A DNA stretch of 64,000 nt, from assembly GCF_900176465.1 (NCBI RefSeq), contig NZ_FWXR01000004.1, positions 1 through 64,000 of the forward strand. Direction: 5' to 3'. The notes beneath the pieces are model-generated. The model ran no database searches and had not been told where the DNA came from. It worked only from the letters and a program-made list of their open reading frames with translations. This stretch comes from Fulvimarina manganoxydans. GTDB lineage: Bacteria; Pseudomonadota; Alphaproteobacteria; Rhizobiales; Rhizobiaceae. Positions 16,713 to 24,153 of the stretch are shown here, piece by piece (position 1 is the first letter of the stretch; every line of letters starts with the position of its first letter). The position numbers and the translations under genes were made by a program.

Positions 16713-18683
16713 ATGGCGAACCGCAGCATGCGGATCGTCGGCGGCGGCATCGAAGTGCCGGTTGACGACGACATCCACGACCTCGCCTCCGAATTCCTTC
16801 ACGACGAAGACGACCCTGCTCCGAATCCGGACCTGCGGCCGTCGCAGCGCGTCGCCCGCATCGTGCTTGAGCGTTCCGGTTTGATGCAGGAATTCCGCGA
16901 CCGGATCGCTCTGGGCGTCCCCGGCGTCTGGCTTGTCGAGTGCGGAGCGGATGGCTGGACGAACACCCTGGTCCGGACGATCGGGAAGTCGCTGCATATT
17001 TCATTCGACCACTACCAGTGGGGACGCGGCTTCGACCTGTCGCTGCTCGCTCGCGCGGCCGAACTCGGCCGCCATATCATCATGACGCGCGACGACGATG
17101 ACGATCCGTTCGACGACGAGATCCGGCTGTTCGCTCTCGCGGAATTCGACCTTCGCGACGATCGTCCTGAAGACGTCGCGCAGATCGTCTCAGATCATTT
17201 CGGACGTCAGATCGACTGGCCGGCCGACCTTCTGCCGCGCCGGATGCCGTACCATGCACTGGATTACGCACTCGTCTATGGCGCGGACGCGGCGGCCGCG
17301 GAACGCCTTGTCCGCGTCCAGATCGCCGTCGAGGAGCGGAAGCGGGCCGAGTCGGCTATCAGGCGTACGGAAGAGAAGGAAAAGGAAGCTGCCCGGAACG
17401 CTTCGCGGCGCGGAAGCGGCGCCAAGATCGATATCCTTCGGCCGACGAGCCCGCGCGTCGAGGATCTCGCGGGCTACGGCGAGGCGGCGGCGTGGGCGTC
17501 GGACCTGGTCGCGGATATCGCGGCATATCGTGCCGGCGAGATCGCGTGGAGCGAAGTCGATACGGGCGCGCTCCTCGTCGGCCCTCCCGGCACGGGGAAG
17601 ACGCTCTTCGCGGCGGCGTTGGCGGCATCCTGCGACCTGCCCATGATCTCCTCCAGTTTCGGTCAGTGGGCTGCCGCCGGGGCGAGTTATCAGAGCGACA
17701 CGATCCGCGCGATGCGGCAGACTTTCGAAGCCGCCGCCGCGAACATCCCGTTGTTGCTCTTCATCGACGAGATCGATTCCCTGCCGCGCCGGGGAATGTC
17801 AGCGCGGCACGACGACTACTGGCGGCCGATCGTGAACACCCTCCTCGAGTGCGTCGACGGCACGCTCCGGACGGAGGGCATCGTCGTCATCGCTGCCTGT
17901 AACGATGCGGACGGCCTCGATCCCGCGCTTCTTCGTTCGGGGCGCCTCGATCGCCGTTTCGAGATCGGGCTGCCGGATGCCCAGGCGCTCGCTCGGATCT
18001 TCGCGCACCATGCGCCCGATCTGCCGGCAGCCGCTATCGAACCGGTGGCAACCGCGCTTGCCGGGACGGCCTCGGGTGCCGACGTCGCACGGTATGCGCG
18101 CGAAGCCAAGCGTCTCGCACGCCACGCGAAGCGGCCGATCGCCGGCTCGGACATCCTCCAGGTTGCGATGCCGCCGGAGACCAGGTCGGCGGCCGTCGTA
18201 TGGCGGACTGCAATCCATGAAGCCGGGCATGCGATGGCATACCTCGCGACCGGCCGTGTGCCTCTCGCGATGTCGATCATCAGCAGTGGCGGCGCGGGCG
18301 GTTACGTGGAAGGACCGCGCGATGTCGTGACCGAGCAGCGCCTGGGCGATCTTGAGAGCATGGTTCTGCCTATGCTTGCCGGCCGGGCTGCCGAGGACGT
18401 CATCTTGGGAGAGGCGAGCGCAGGCGCCGTCGGCGATCTCGAGCGCGCGACGACGGTTCTGAGCGCTGTCGAAGGCGGACTGGGTCTCGGCGGCTATCTG
18501 ACGCCCGGCGGACCCGATCGCGCGAGCGTCGAAGCCCGGATCCGGAGGGTCTATGGCGAGGCGCTCATGCTCGTCCTGACGCACCGGATCGCGATCCTCG
18601 ACCTCGCGCGGCTCGCGGTCGACCGCCGCGTCTTGAGTGAGGACGCGCTCCGGAAGTTCGCGAACGAGAGGGGGCTCGCATGA
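16713..18683 (+). CDS. Soluble FtsH-like AAA+ ATPase / M41 metalloprotease
   Basis: A 656-residue protein. N-terminal about 230 residues are unrecognised, with a charged coiled-coil-like stretch (about 205-235, EERKRAESAIRRTEEKEKEA). The AAA+ core has Walker A GPPGTGKT (about 290), Walker B LLLFIDEIDSLPRR (about 349-362) and the second region of homology with DPALLRSGRLDRRFE. The C-terminal M41 peptidase has the zinc motif HEAGH (about 501) and the third ligand Asp in AVGDLERAT (about 573). FtsH normally carries two N-terminal membrane helices; none is seen here, so this version should be cytosolic. It starts a tight operon (overlapping ATGA with the next gene). A protease of this kind in prophage cargo suggests control of a host or phage protein, but the substrate is unknown. 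Confidence 0.85.
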   Translation: MANRSMRIVGGGIEVPVDDDIHDLASEFLHDEDDPAPNPDLRPSQRVARIVLERSGLMQEFRDRIALGVPGVWLVECGADGWTNTLVRTIGKSLHISFDHYQWGRGFDLSLLARAAELGRHIIMTRDDDDDPFDDEIRLFALAEFDLRDDRPEDVAQIVSDHFGRQIDWPADLLPRRMPYHALDYALVYGADAAAAERLVRVQIAVEERKRAESAIRRTEEKEKEAARNASRRGSGAKIDILRPTSPRVEDLAGYGEAAAWASDLVADIAAYRAGEIAWSEVDTGALLVGPPGTGKTLFAAALAASCDLPMISSSFGQWAAAGASYQSDTIRAMRQTFEAAAANIPLLLFIDEIDSLPRRGMSARHDDYWRPIVNTLLECVDGTLRTEGIVVIAACNDADGLDPALLRSGRLDRRFEIGLPDAQALARIFAHHAPDLPAAAIEPVATALAGTASGADVARYAREAKRLARHAKRPIAGSDILQVAMPPETRSAAVVWRTAIHEAGHAMAYLATGRVPLAMSIISSGGAGGYVEGPRDVVTEQRLGDLESMVLPMLAGRAAEDVILGEASAGAVGDLERATTVLSAVEGGLGLGGYLTPGGPDRASVEARIRRVYGEALMLVLTHRIAILDLARLAVDRRVLSEDALRKFANERGLA

Positions 18684-18847
18684 AGACGCTCACGGTACCG
18701 GTCGCGCCGGACATCGAGCCCCGGCTGCAGGCGATCGCCGACCGCCGGGGCATCAGTCTCGAACGCCTCATCGAGGAAGCTCTGACGACGTACGTCGTGC
18801 ACGACGCTTTCGCGTTGCTGATGGGAATCGGCGAGGTCAAGCACTGA
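18680..18847 (+). CDS. Small ribbon-helix-helix-like protein
   Basis: A 55-residue protein starting in an ATGA overlap with the protease stop. The sequence (TVPVAPDIEPRLQAIADRRG, then ISLERLIEEALTTYV) has the strand-helix-helix pattern of MetJ/Arc-type proteins such as antitoxins and small repressors. It ends in TGATG overlap with the next gene, so translation of the three genes is coupled. It may autoregulate the operon or serve as an adaptor for the protease; neither is shown. Confidence 0.65.
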   Translation: MKTLTVPVAPDIEPRLQAIADRRGISLERLIEEALTTYVVHDAFALLMGIGEVKH

Positions 18848-19320
18848 TGTGGATCTCGCACTCGCGCTCCACCCGCCGCCGCCGTCTCGCCGCGTTCACT
18901 GATGCCTGCGAGGCGGCCATGCTTCACCGGCGCAACGTCGTCGCCGCGCTTGCCGACTTCTTCGTTTCGCTATCCGAACCCGGACGCCGGGCCCTCGTCG
19001 CGCTCGCCGCAGAGCCGCTTCCGGACGCCGGCGGCCGCGTCTCCAGCCTGCTACTAAAGATGTATGATGACCGGGAGGCCGATGCCATGATCCTCGTTCT
19101 CACGCCCGACACCGCGGCTCGTTTCGCGTCCGAAATTGATGCCGGGAAGCCGGATCCACATCCGCTCGCGCGCAGCGTCGTCGAAGCACTCTCATTGATG
19201 ACCGAAGAAGAACGGCGGGGCTTCGGTCTTCACGCGATGCGAATTCTTGCAGAGAAGCGGCCGAGGAATCTTGCTGACGACGCGGCTATCGTCCGGCTGT
19301 CCGACTACAGAAAGGAATAA
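18847..19320 (+). CDS. Unknown protein of the AAA+ protease operon
   Basis: A 157-residue protein starting one base into the previous stop (TGATG). It is mainly helical with a basic N-terminus (HSRSTRRRRLAAF) and two short helical repeats (FVSLSEPGRRALVALAAEPL; VVEALSLMTEEERRGFGLHA). No known family is recognised. Seven bases separate its stop from the metallophosphoesterase, so it belongs to the same transcript. A longer frame starting at 18637 overlaps the protease and is rejected. Confidence 0.6.
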   Translation: MWISHSRSTRRRRLAAFTDACEAAMLHRRNVVAALADFFVSLSEPGRRALVALAAEPLPDAGGRVSSLLLKMYDDREADAMILVLTPDTAARFASEIDAGKPDPHPLARSVVEALSLMTEEERRGFGLHAMRILAEKRPRNLADDAAIVRLSDYRKE

Positions 19321-19326
19321 AGTCGT

Positions 19327-20289
19327 ATGACCCGCATCCACATTCTCTCCGACATCCACGACGATATCTGCAAGCCGGCCTTCCAGGTGCCCTTCGAGGT
19401 CGAGGACGTCTCCGCAGACGTCATCGTCGTCGCGGGCGACATCGACGGCCGCCTCTCCACCGGCGGCCGCCTCCTCCTCGAACGCACGCGCCGGCGCATG
19501 CCCGACGTCCCGATCGTCGCCGTGGCGGGGAATCACGATTATTGGAGAGGTAGCGTCGATCGCGAGGTCGAACGCACGCGCGAGCGGCTCAGCGACGACG
19601 GCATCCATATTTTGGACTGCAATACGGTCGTGATCGGCGGCGTGCGGTTCGTCGGCGCGACGCTCTGGACCGACTATCAGATCACAAACTATGAGTGGCA
19701 GGCGAAGCGCGACTGCGCGGCCCGCATGAACGATTTCCGGTATGCGAAGTCGGGCACCGGCAGCGTCCGGTCGAGGCTGACGCCGGACCGTCTGCAGGCG
19801 CTGCATGCCCGGCATCGCAGGTACATCGAGGAGGTACTTTCGACGCCGTTTGAAGGCCCGACAGTCGTCGTCACGCACCACGCGCCGTCCGAAAAGTCTC
19901 TCAAGGAGGGCTCGGTCTTCGTCGGCATCGATCACACGGATGCCGCTTACGCTTCTGACCTCGAGGACGTCATGCGGGAGCATTCGCCGGCGCTCTGGAT
20001 CCATGGACACGTGCATGAGGCCAGGGATTACGAAGTCGCCGGAACCCGGATTGTCAGCAATCCGAGGGGATATACGTGGCGTGCGGAGGCCAGGTACGGC
20101 GGCGGCCTGGTCAGCGAGCCGACGAATTTCGACCCGAGGTTCGTCATTGATCTCCCGACCCCGGCGCCGCGCGAAGATCGGGAGCAGAGGCCTGAAGATC
20201 CCATGGCGGCGTTCAAGGCGCTGGGCGACGACATCTCCTCCCGGCGATCGTCGCCGTCGTCGAGCGCGGCGCCGGGCTTCAGGCGCTGA
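19327..20289 (+). CDS. Calcineurin-like metallophosphoesterase
   Basis: A 320-residue enzyme. The dimetal phosphoesterase motifs are complete and in order: D-x-H in LSDIHDD (residues 7-13), GDIDGR (about 38), GNHDYW (about 62), VTHHAPS (about 180) and GHVHE (about 223). The C-terminal about 50 residues are low in complexity and Pro/Ser-rich. Relatives hydrolyse nucleotides, cyclic nucleotides or phosphoproteins. As the last gene of the AAA+ protease operon it may degrade a signal nucleotide or nucleic acid, which fits a defence or counter-defence role, but this is inference. Confidence 0.85.
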   Translation: MTRIHILSDIHDDICKPAFQVPFEVEDVSADVIVVAGDIDGRLSTGGRLLLERTRRRMPDVPIVAVAGNHDYWRGSVDREVERTRERLSDDGIHILDCNTVVIGGVRFVGATLWTDYQITNYEWQAKRDCAARMNDFRYAKSGTGSVRSRLTPDRLQALHARHRRYIEEVLSTPFEGPTVVVTHHAPSEKSLKEGSVFVGIDHTDAAYASDLEDVMREHSPALWIHGHVHEARDYEVAGTRIVSNPRGYTWRAEARYGGGLVSEPTNFDPRFVIDLPTPAPREDREQRPEDPMAAFKALGDDISSRRSSPSSSAAPGFRR

Positions 20290-20290
20290 C

Positions 20291-20354
20291 GCTTACGCGC
20301 ACCCTAGCGACGGTTTCGACCGCCGCCGGGGGGCTTTACGCGCACTTTAGCGAC
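20291..20354. repeat. Pair of imperfect 21-bp direct repeats
   Basis: Copies at 20291-20311 and 20334-20354 share TTACGCGCAC-NN-TAGCGAC, offset by 43 bp. They fill the space between the convergent metallophosphoesterase and the 20356-20625 gene. Could be a protein-binding site; no hairpin terminator was found here. Confidence 0.55.
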
Positions 20355-20355
20355 A

Positions 20356-20625
20356 TCACCCGTGTCCGCCGGCAGCGCCCGACTGCCCGTATTCGCACCG
20401 CACGATCTCGCGGATCCGGACGACGAGGTGCTCCGCGATTTCCTTTCGGGCAGCGTCGTAATCCTGCGGACTGGTCTTCGGCCGGCCGTTCGAAATCTTT
20501 TGAAGGAGGTCCGGCGGAACCTCGAGGATCGCGAGCATGACGATCGTCCGCATGTGCATGTCGGTGTTGTCGACATGGTCGTCGAGGCGGCCGAGGGGGC
20601 GTTTGTGGCGGGCGCGTCTGGACAT
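20356..20625 (-). CDS. Small hypothetical phage protein
   Basis: An 89-residue protein (MSRRARHKRPLGRLDDHVDN) with a basic N-terminus and a helical centre (IVMLAILEVPPDLLQKISNG). No family recognised. Its ribosome site GGAGG lies inside an 8-bp hairpin stem (20631-20657), which would hide it from the ribosome until melted. It is the third gene of a minus-strand group downstream of the Rha-like regulator. Confidence 0.55.
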   Translation of the reverse strand: MSRRARHKRPLGRLDDHVDNTDMHMRTIVMLAILEVPPDLLQKISNGRPKTSPQDYDAARKEIAEHLVVRIREIVRCEYGQSGAAGGHG

Positions 20626-20630
20626 GGGAA

Positions 20631-20657
20631 AGCCTCCGATTCGATGAACCGGAGGCT
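20631..20657 (-). promoter_or_regulatory. Hairpin that masks the ribosome binding site
   Basis: On the minus strand AGCCTCCG (657-650) pairs perfectly with CGGAGGCT (638-631); the second arm contains the GGAGG that lies five bases before the start codon at 20625. This is the arrangement of translation-controlling leaders, including RNA thermometers. A smaller GAGAA/TTCTC palindrome (20659-20670) lies next to it. Confidence 0.55.
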
Positions 20658-20749
20658 AGAGAATGTTCTCGTTTTGATCCAGTCCAGAGGGTGTTAACTA
20701 TTCGGACTGAAAACGGCCATCAATCCAGCGATTACAGGTGGTTGAGGTG

Positions 20750-20974
20750 TTAACTCTTTGCCCTCCCGCAGGCGCTGTCGAGGAGGGCGCGACCGGCTTC
20801 AGTCGGGAAGAATTTCAGGTGCCGGGGCTGATACTTCATCAAACCCCGCTCTTCGAGTTCGATCATCGCGCGAGTGCGCTGCGTCGGCATGATGAACTCG
20901 CCGAGGATGCGGCGGAGCATGATCGCGTCCGCCTGATCATCTTCGGAGTGCGAGGTCGTTCTCACGAATTCCAT
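20750..20974 (-). CDS. Small winged-helix-like phage protein
   Basis: A 74-residue protein. IMPTQRTRAMIELEERGLMK followed by YQPRHLKFFPTEAGRALLDS reads like the second half of a small winged helix, seen in phage proteins that follow antirepressors. The start lies 10 bp after the stop of the Rha-like gene, so they are co-transcribed. The stop overlaps one of the GTGTTAAC boxes. Function unknown. Confidence 0.5.
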   Translation of the reverse strand: MEFVRTTSHSEDDQADAIMLRRILGEFIMPTQRTRAMIELEERGLMKYQPRHLKFFPTEAGRALLDSACGRAKS

Positions 20975-20984
20975 CGCCGTTCCC

Positions 20985-21764
20985 TCAGCCGACCAGTTGC
21001 AGGAGCGGCGGGAATTCCTGCCCGAGCCGCGCTAGGCCTTTCGGCGTGACCCTGACCTGGCTGACGGTCTTCTCGGACCCGTCCGACCGGGTGATCGTCG
21101 TCGTCTTGTGTTCGAGTAGACCTGACTCGATCTTGTCCTGATACGCGATATCGCTGTTCGAGCCGGTGCGCCTGTAGATCCAGCGGCGCGACCGAAGGAA
21201 ATCGAACAGGAGCTTCGGACGAAGCTTCAGATCCTTGGCCGCGTCGGTGATGCAAAGCGACCCTCCGGATTCGGAAATGCGGCTCAGGGCCTGAACCTGA
21301 GGCGTCATCTCCTCGACCTTCTCTTCGAGCGCGAGGACGCGCTCCGTGTAGCCGAGAAGAACGGAACGAAGGGTCGCAGCATCGGTGAGGTCGGGTGCTG
21401 GAGCCGGGTTCGCCATCAAACGACGAAGCTCTTCCTCCATCCGGTTGAACGCGGCGATGTAGCGTTCCTTGATCAAGCCGGCCTTCTCGCCGCGATATCC
21501 CATGCAGAGAAACATGAAGCCATCGCGGGTCATCTCGATGACGGGCGTTGAGCGCTCTACGGCGCCAGAACCCTTGCAAACCAGCGTCTGTACATAATTG
21601 TACTCACGGAATTCGTCCGAGAGCACCAGCATGCGAATGTCGCGCAGCACCGTGTTGTGCAGCTTTCCGAAAAACTCCGCGACATGCATTGAATTAGTGA
21701 ATACGCGCCCGTCCCTAGTGTAAAGGGTCGGCTCATGCGGTAGAATAGCCCGAGACTCGGACAT
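20985..21764 (-). CDS. Rha-type phage regulatory protein / antirepressor with KilAC domain
   Basis: A 259-residue two-domain protein. Residues about 12-115 form a Rha (pRha) domain (FTNSMHVAEFFGKLHNTVLR; TRDGFMFLCMGYRGEKAGLI). The C-terminal part (about 145-255), with SLCITDAAKDLKLRPKLLFD and WIYRRTG, matches the KilAC/ANT DNA-binding domain of phage antirepressors. Such proteins control the lysis-lysogeny switch. Its upstream region contains two strong hairpins (21788-21840), and the two small genes after it are likely co-expressed. Confidence 0.85.
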   Translation of the reverse strand: MSESRAILPHEPTLYTRDGRVFTNSMHVAEFFGKLHNTVLRDIRMLVLSDEFREYNYVQTLVCKGSGAVERSTPVIEMTRDGFMFLCMGYRGEKAGLIKERYIAAFNRMEEELRRLMANPAPAPDLTDAATLRSVLLGYTERVLALEEKVEEMTPQVQALSRISESGGSLCITDAAKDLKLRPKLLFDFLRSRRWIYRRTGSNSDIAYQDKIESGLLEHKTTTITRSDGSEKTVSQVRVTPKGLARLGQEFPPLLQLVG

Positions 21765-21787
21765 GGGTCACTCCATGATCAGGGTTA

Positions 21788-21840
21788 GGCCCGGGCTGTC
21801 GGTGTTAGCGCACCGCCCCGGGCCGCGTCATTTTTGACGC
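21788..21840 (-). promoter_or_regulatory. Structured leader of the Rha-like gene
   Basis: A bipartite hairpin has outer arms GGCCCGGG (788-795) and CCCGGGCC (817-824) and inner arms CGGTG (800-804) and CACCG (811-815). It is followed by a second hairpin GCGTCA/TGACGC (825-830, 835-840) with a TTTT loop. On the minus strand both lie in the leader, with GGAG close to the start codon. Similar structured leaders precede antirepressor genes in other phages as targets of antisense RNA control; that link is inference. Confidence 0.55.
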
Positions 21841-22276
21841 CCCCTCATCATCCGCGAATCATAGCAAGAGTCAAGTAAGACACTGTTTTTAGTGTTGTTT
21901 TACCCCGTCACCGCATGTACAGAAAAGCGAACGATAAAAATATTTCGTTCCGTTCTTGAAGGATCGACTGACGACGACTTGGAGGAAACGACTTGCGAAC
22001 GATCAGATGATGAAAACTCTTTCCAGAACGCCCGCTGACGCGCTTCTCTGATGCAGGACGACTGAATGCCTTCGAACGGGAAGCTAGTAATCTGGGAGCG
22101 TTTAAACCGGTCAGCATAATTTTAGTCTAACCTAAAAGAGAGAAAACTCCCCATTCGGCACGAGAACGCATTTCGATAGCCACGCCCGCTGTTCAGTTCG
22201 CGCCCTGTTTGTCCGTGCTTCCAATCAACAGGGACACCCGATAGGAGTCGATACCACGAAACGGAGGGCAACTAAT
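21841..22276. other. AT-richer intergenic region, divergent promoters likely
   Basis: About 430 bp between the Rha-like gene (minus) and the prophage kinase (plus), with clearly lower GC at 21845-22150. A weak 69-codon frame on the minus strand (21908-22117) has no ribosome site and is not called. The region should hold divergent promoters, and the composition dip marks a junction between phage core and cargo. Confidence 0.5.
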
Positions 22277-23758
22277 TTGCAGGACGGGCAAGTAGCGAAC
22301 GTGTCAAGCGCCGAGCGCCGTCGCTCCTCCGTGCTTGCATCGTACGGCGCGCTTGACGCCCCTCGCGAACCCGAGTTCGACGATATTGCCGCGATCGCTT
22401 CCGAGGTCTGCGGCACGCCGATCGCCGTCGTCAACCTGGTCGATACGACCCGCCAGTTCTTCATGGCAGAAGTCGGACTCGGTGTGCGCGAAACGCCGCT
22501 CGAATCGTCTTTCTGCGCGCAAGCGATCCTGTCCGAGGACATGATGGTGATCCCGGATGCGACGAAGGACCCTAGATTCGATTGTAATCCACTCGTGACG
22601 GACGAACCGCATCTGCGCTTCTACGCCGGCGCACTGATGAAGACCGCTGCCGGCGTGCCGATCGGGACGGTCTGCGTCCTCGACTATCGTCCTCGTGATC
22701 TCAATGAGAGCCAGATTCGGACGCTGCGTCTGCTTGCCCGACAGGCGATGACGCAGTTCGAGTTGCGCAAGGCCGTAGTGGAGCGCAATCGGGCCCTAAA
22801 GACGGCGAGAGAGACTGAGCGGCGCTTCCGCTCGATGGCGGACGACGCTCCCGCGATTATCTGGGTCACCGACACCGACGGACGCTGCGTTTGGCTGAAC
22901 AGGGGCTGGTATGACTACACCGGAATGACGAAGTGGAAGTCGGAAGGTTTCGGCTGGCTAGACGCGGTTCATCCGGACGACAGGGAGGAGAGCGGACGAA
23001 TTTTCTTCGAAGCGAACGCGAAACGCATACCGTTCTCCCTCGAGTATCGTCTTTGCCGTCACGACGGACGCTACCGCTGGGCGGTCGATACCGGCGCTCC
23101 CCGGTTCCACAACGGCGTGTTCGAAGGTTATGTCGGCACCGTGATCGACATAGAGGACCGGCGACAAGCCGAAATGCGGCGCGAGATGGTCGTCCGGGAA
23201 TCGTCCCATCGTCTGAAGAATGCCTTCTCGATCATTCAGTCGATTGCCGGACAGACCTTGCGACAAGCTGCCACGATCGAGGAGGCACGGGCGACCTTGC
23301 CGGCACGGTTGCTCGCGCTCGCTTCGGCACAGGATCTCCTGTCCCAGACTGAAAACCCGGCGGCGGACGTCCGTGCCGTCGTCGAGTCGGCGATTCGTCC
23401 TTACATGACGGAAGAGGGACGGTTTCGCATTGAAGGACCGCCAGCGATGCTGTCCGGCCATCAGGCGTTCGGCCTGGTCCTGGCCGTGCACGAACTGGCG
23501 ACGAATGCCGTCAAGTACGGAGCGCTCTCCGTCGCGGGCGGTCATGTCGCGATGCACTGGAATACCGATCCGGACGGGACGTTCGAGTTCACGTGGAAGG
23601 AAACGGACGGGCCACCTGTCAGCTCCCCTTCGCGACGCGGATTCGGGACGCGCCTCGTCGAGCGGACGACAGCTCTCTATTTCGACGGCACGAGCAGTCT
23701 TGATTTCGACGTGACGGGCGTCCGTTTCCGCTTATTAGGCAAGTTGCAGTCGGAGTGA
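22277..23758 (+). CDS. GAF-PAS HWE-family sensor histidine kinase (prophage cargo)
   Basis: A 493-residue soluble kinase. An N-terminal GAF domain (about 15-165, with SSFCAQAILSEDMMVIPDAT) is followed by a PAS domain (about 180-300, ERRFRSMADDAPAIIWVTD) with its PAC tail, then the transmitter: His in SSHRLKNAFSIIQSIAGQTL (about 311), N-box HELATNAVKYGAL (about 404), FTWKET as the W-x-E motif. The start is TTG at 22277, chosen because CGGAGGG lies 9 bases upstream; a GTG at 22301 is an alternative. The receiver gene overlaps its stop. A two-component system within a prophage is cargo that could rewire host signalling. Confidence 0.88.
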   Translation: MQDGQVANVSSAERRRSSVLASYGALDAPREPEFDDIAAIASEVCGTPIAVVNLVDTTRQFFMAEVGLGVRETPLESSFCAQAILSEDMMVIPDATKDPRFDCNPLVTDEPHLRFYAGALMKTAAGVPIGTVCVLDYRPRDLNESQIRTLRLLARQAMTQFELRKAVVERNRALKTARETERRFRSMADDAPAIIWVTDTDGRCVWLNRGWYDYTGMTKWKSEGFGWLDAVHPDDREESGRIFFEANAKRIPFSLEYRLCRHDGRYRWAVDTGAPRFHNGVFEGYVGTVIDIEDRRQAEMRREMVVRESSHRLKNAFSIIQSIAGQTLRQAATIEEARATLPARLLALASAQDLLSQTENPAADVRAVVESAIRPYMTEEGRFRIEGPPAMLSGHQAFGLVLAVHELATNAVKYGALSVAGGHVAMHWNTDPDGTFEFTWKETDGPPVSSPSRRGFGTRLVERTTALYFDGTSSLDFDVTGVRFRLLGKLQSE

Positions 23759-24153
23759 ACCCTTATATGACGCAGACTAAAAGACTCGGCGTGCTCGTCG
23801 TCGAAAGCGATCCGCTGCTTCTGTTGTTTGCATCCGATGCCGCTGCGGATGCCGGCCTCATTCCTTACGAAGCGCGTGACTCGGCGCGGGCTCTTCAGAT
23901 TCTCAACCAGGACGAGCGAGACGATCTTGGCACGATCTTCGTTGATACAGACTTAGCCGAGCGTGCGGATGGGATGGATTTGGCATGGACGGTTCACCGC
24001 CTGCGCCCGGACATCCGGATCGTCGTAACGTCCGCTGGGAGAACGCCTGATCCGAAAACGATGCCGCCCGGCTGCATATATTTCGGGAAACCCTACAACA
24101 TCTACGATTTGATGAGCTTGTTGCGCGAGGCGTTTTCAGCATCCGCTGATTAA
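23755..24153 (+). CDS. Single-domain response regulator (prophage cargo)
   Basis: A 132-residue receiver overlapping the kinase stop by four bases (GTGA). Residues expected for phosphorylation are present: VVESDPL acidic pocket, Asp in TIFVDTDLAE (about 63), Thr/Ser in VVTSAG and Lys in YFGKPYN (about 112). It lacks an output domain. It is the evident partner of the prophage HWE kinase, and has the same architecture as the chromosomal pair at 8.4-10.3 kb. Confidence 0.85.
   Translation: MNPYMTQTKRLGVLVVESDPLLLLFASDAAADAGLIPYEARDSARALQILNQDERDDLGTIFVDTDLAERADGMDLAWTVHRLRPDIRIVVTSAGRTPDPKTMPPGCIYFGKPYNIYDLMSLLREAFSASAD

Noticed and set aside
16713-18683. Calling the AAA+ protease the host ftsH
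   Set aside because: No N-terminal membrane helices, a long unrelated N-terminal part, and location inside the prophage next to att; cellular ftsH would be in a tilS-ftsH-type context.
21908-22117. 69-codon minus-strand frame in the AT-richer gap
   Set aside because: No start signal, Ser/Arg-rich composition, and it occupies the probable divergent promoter region.
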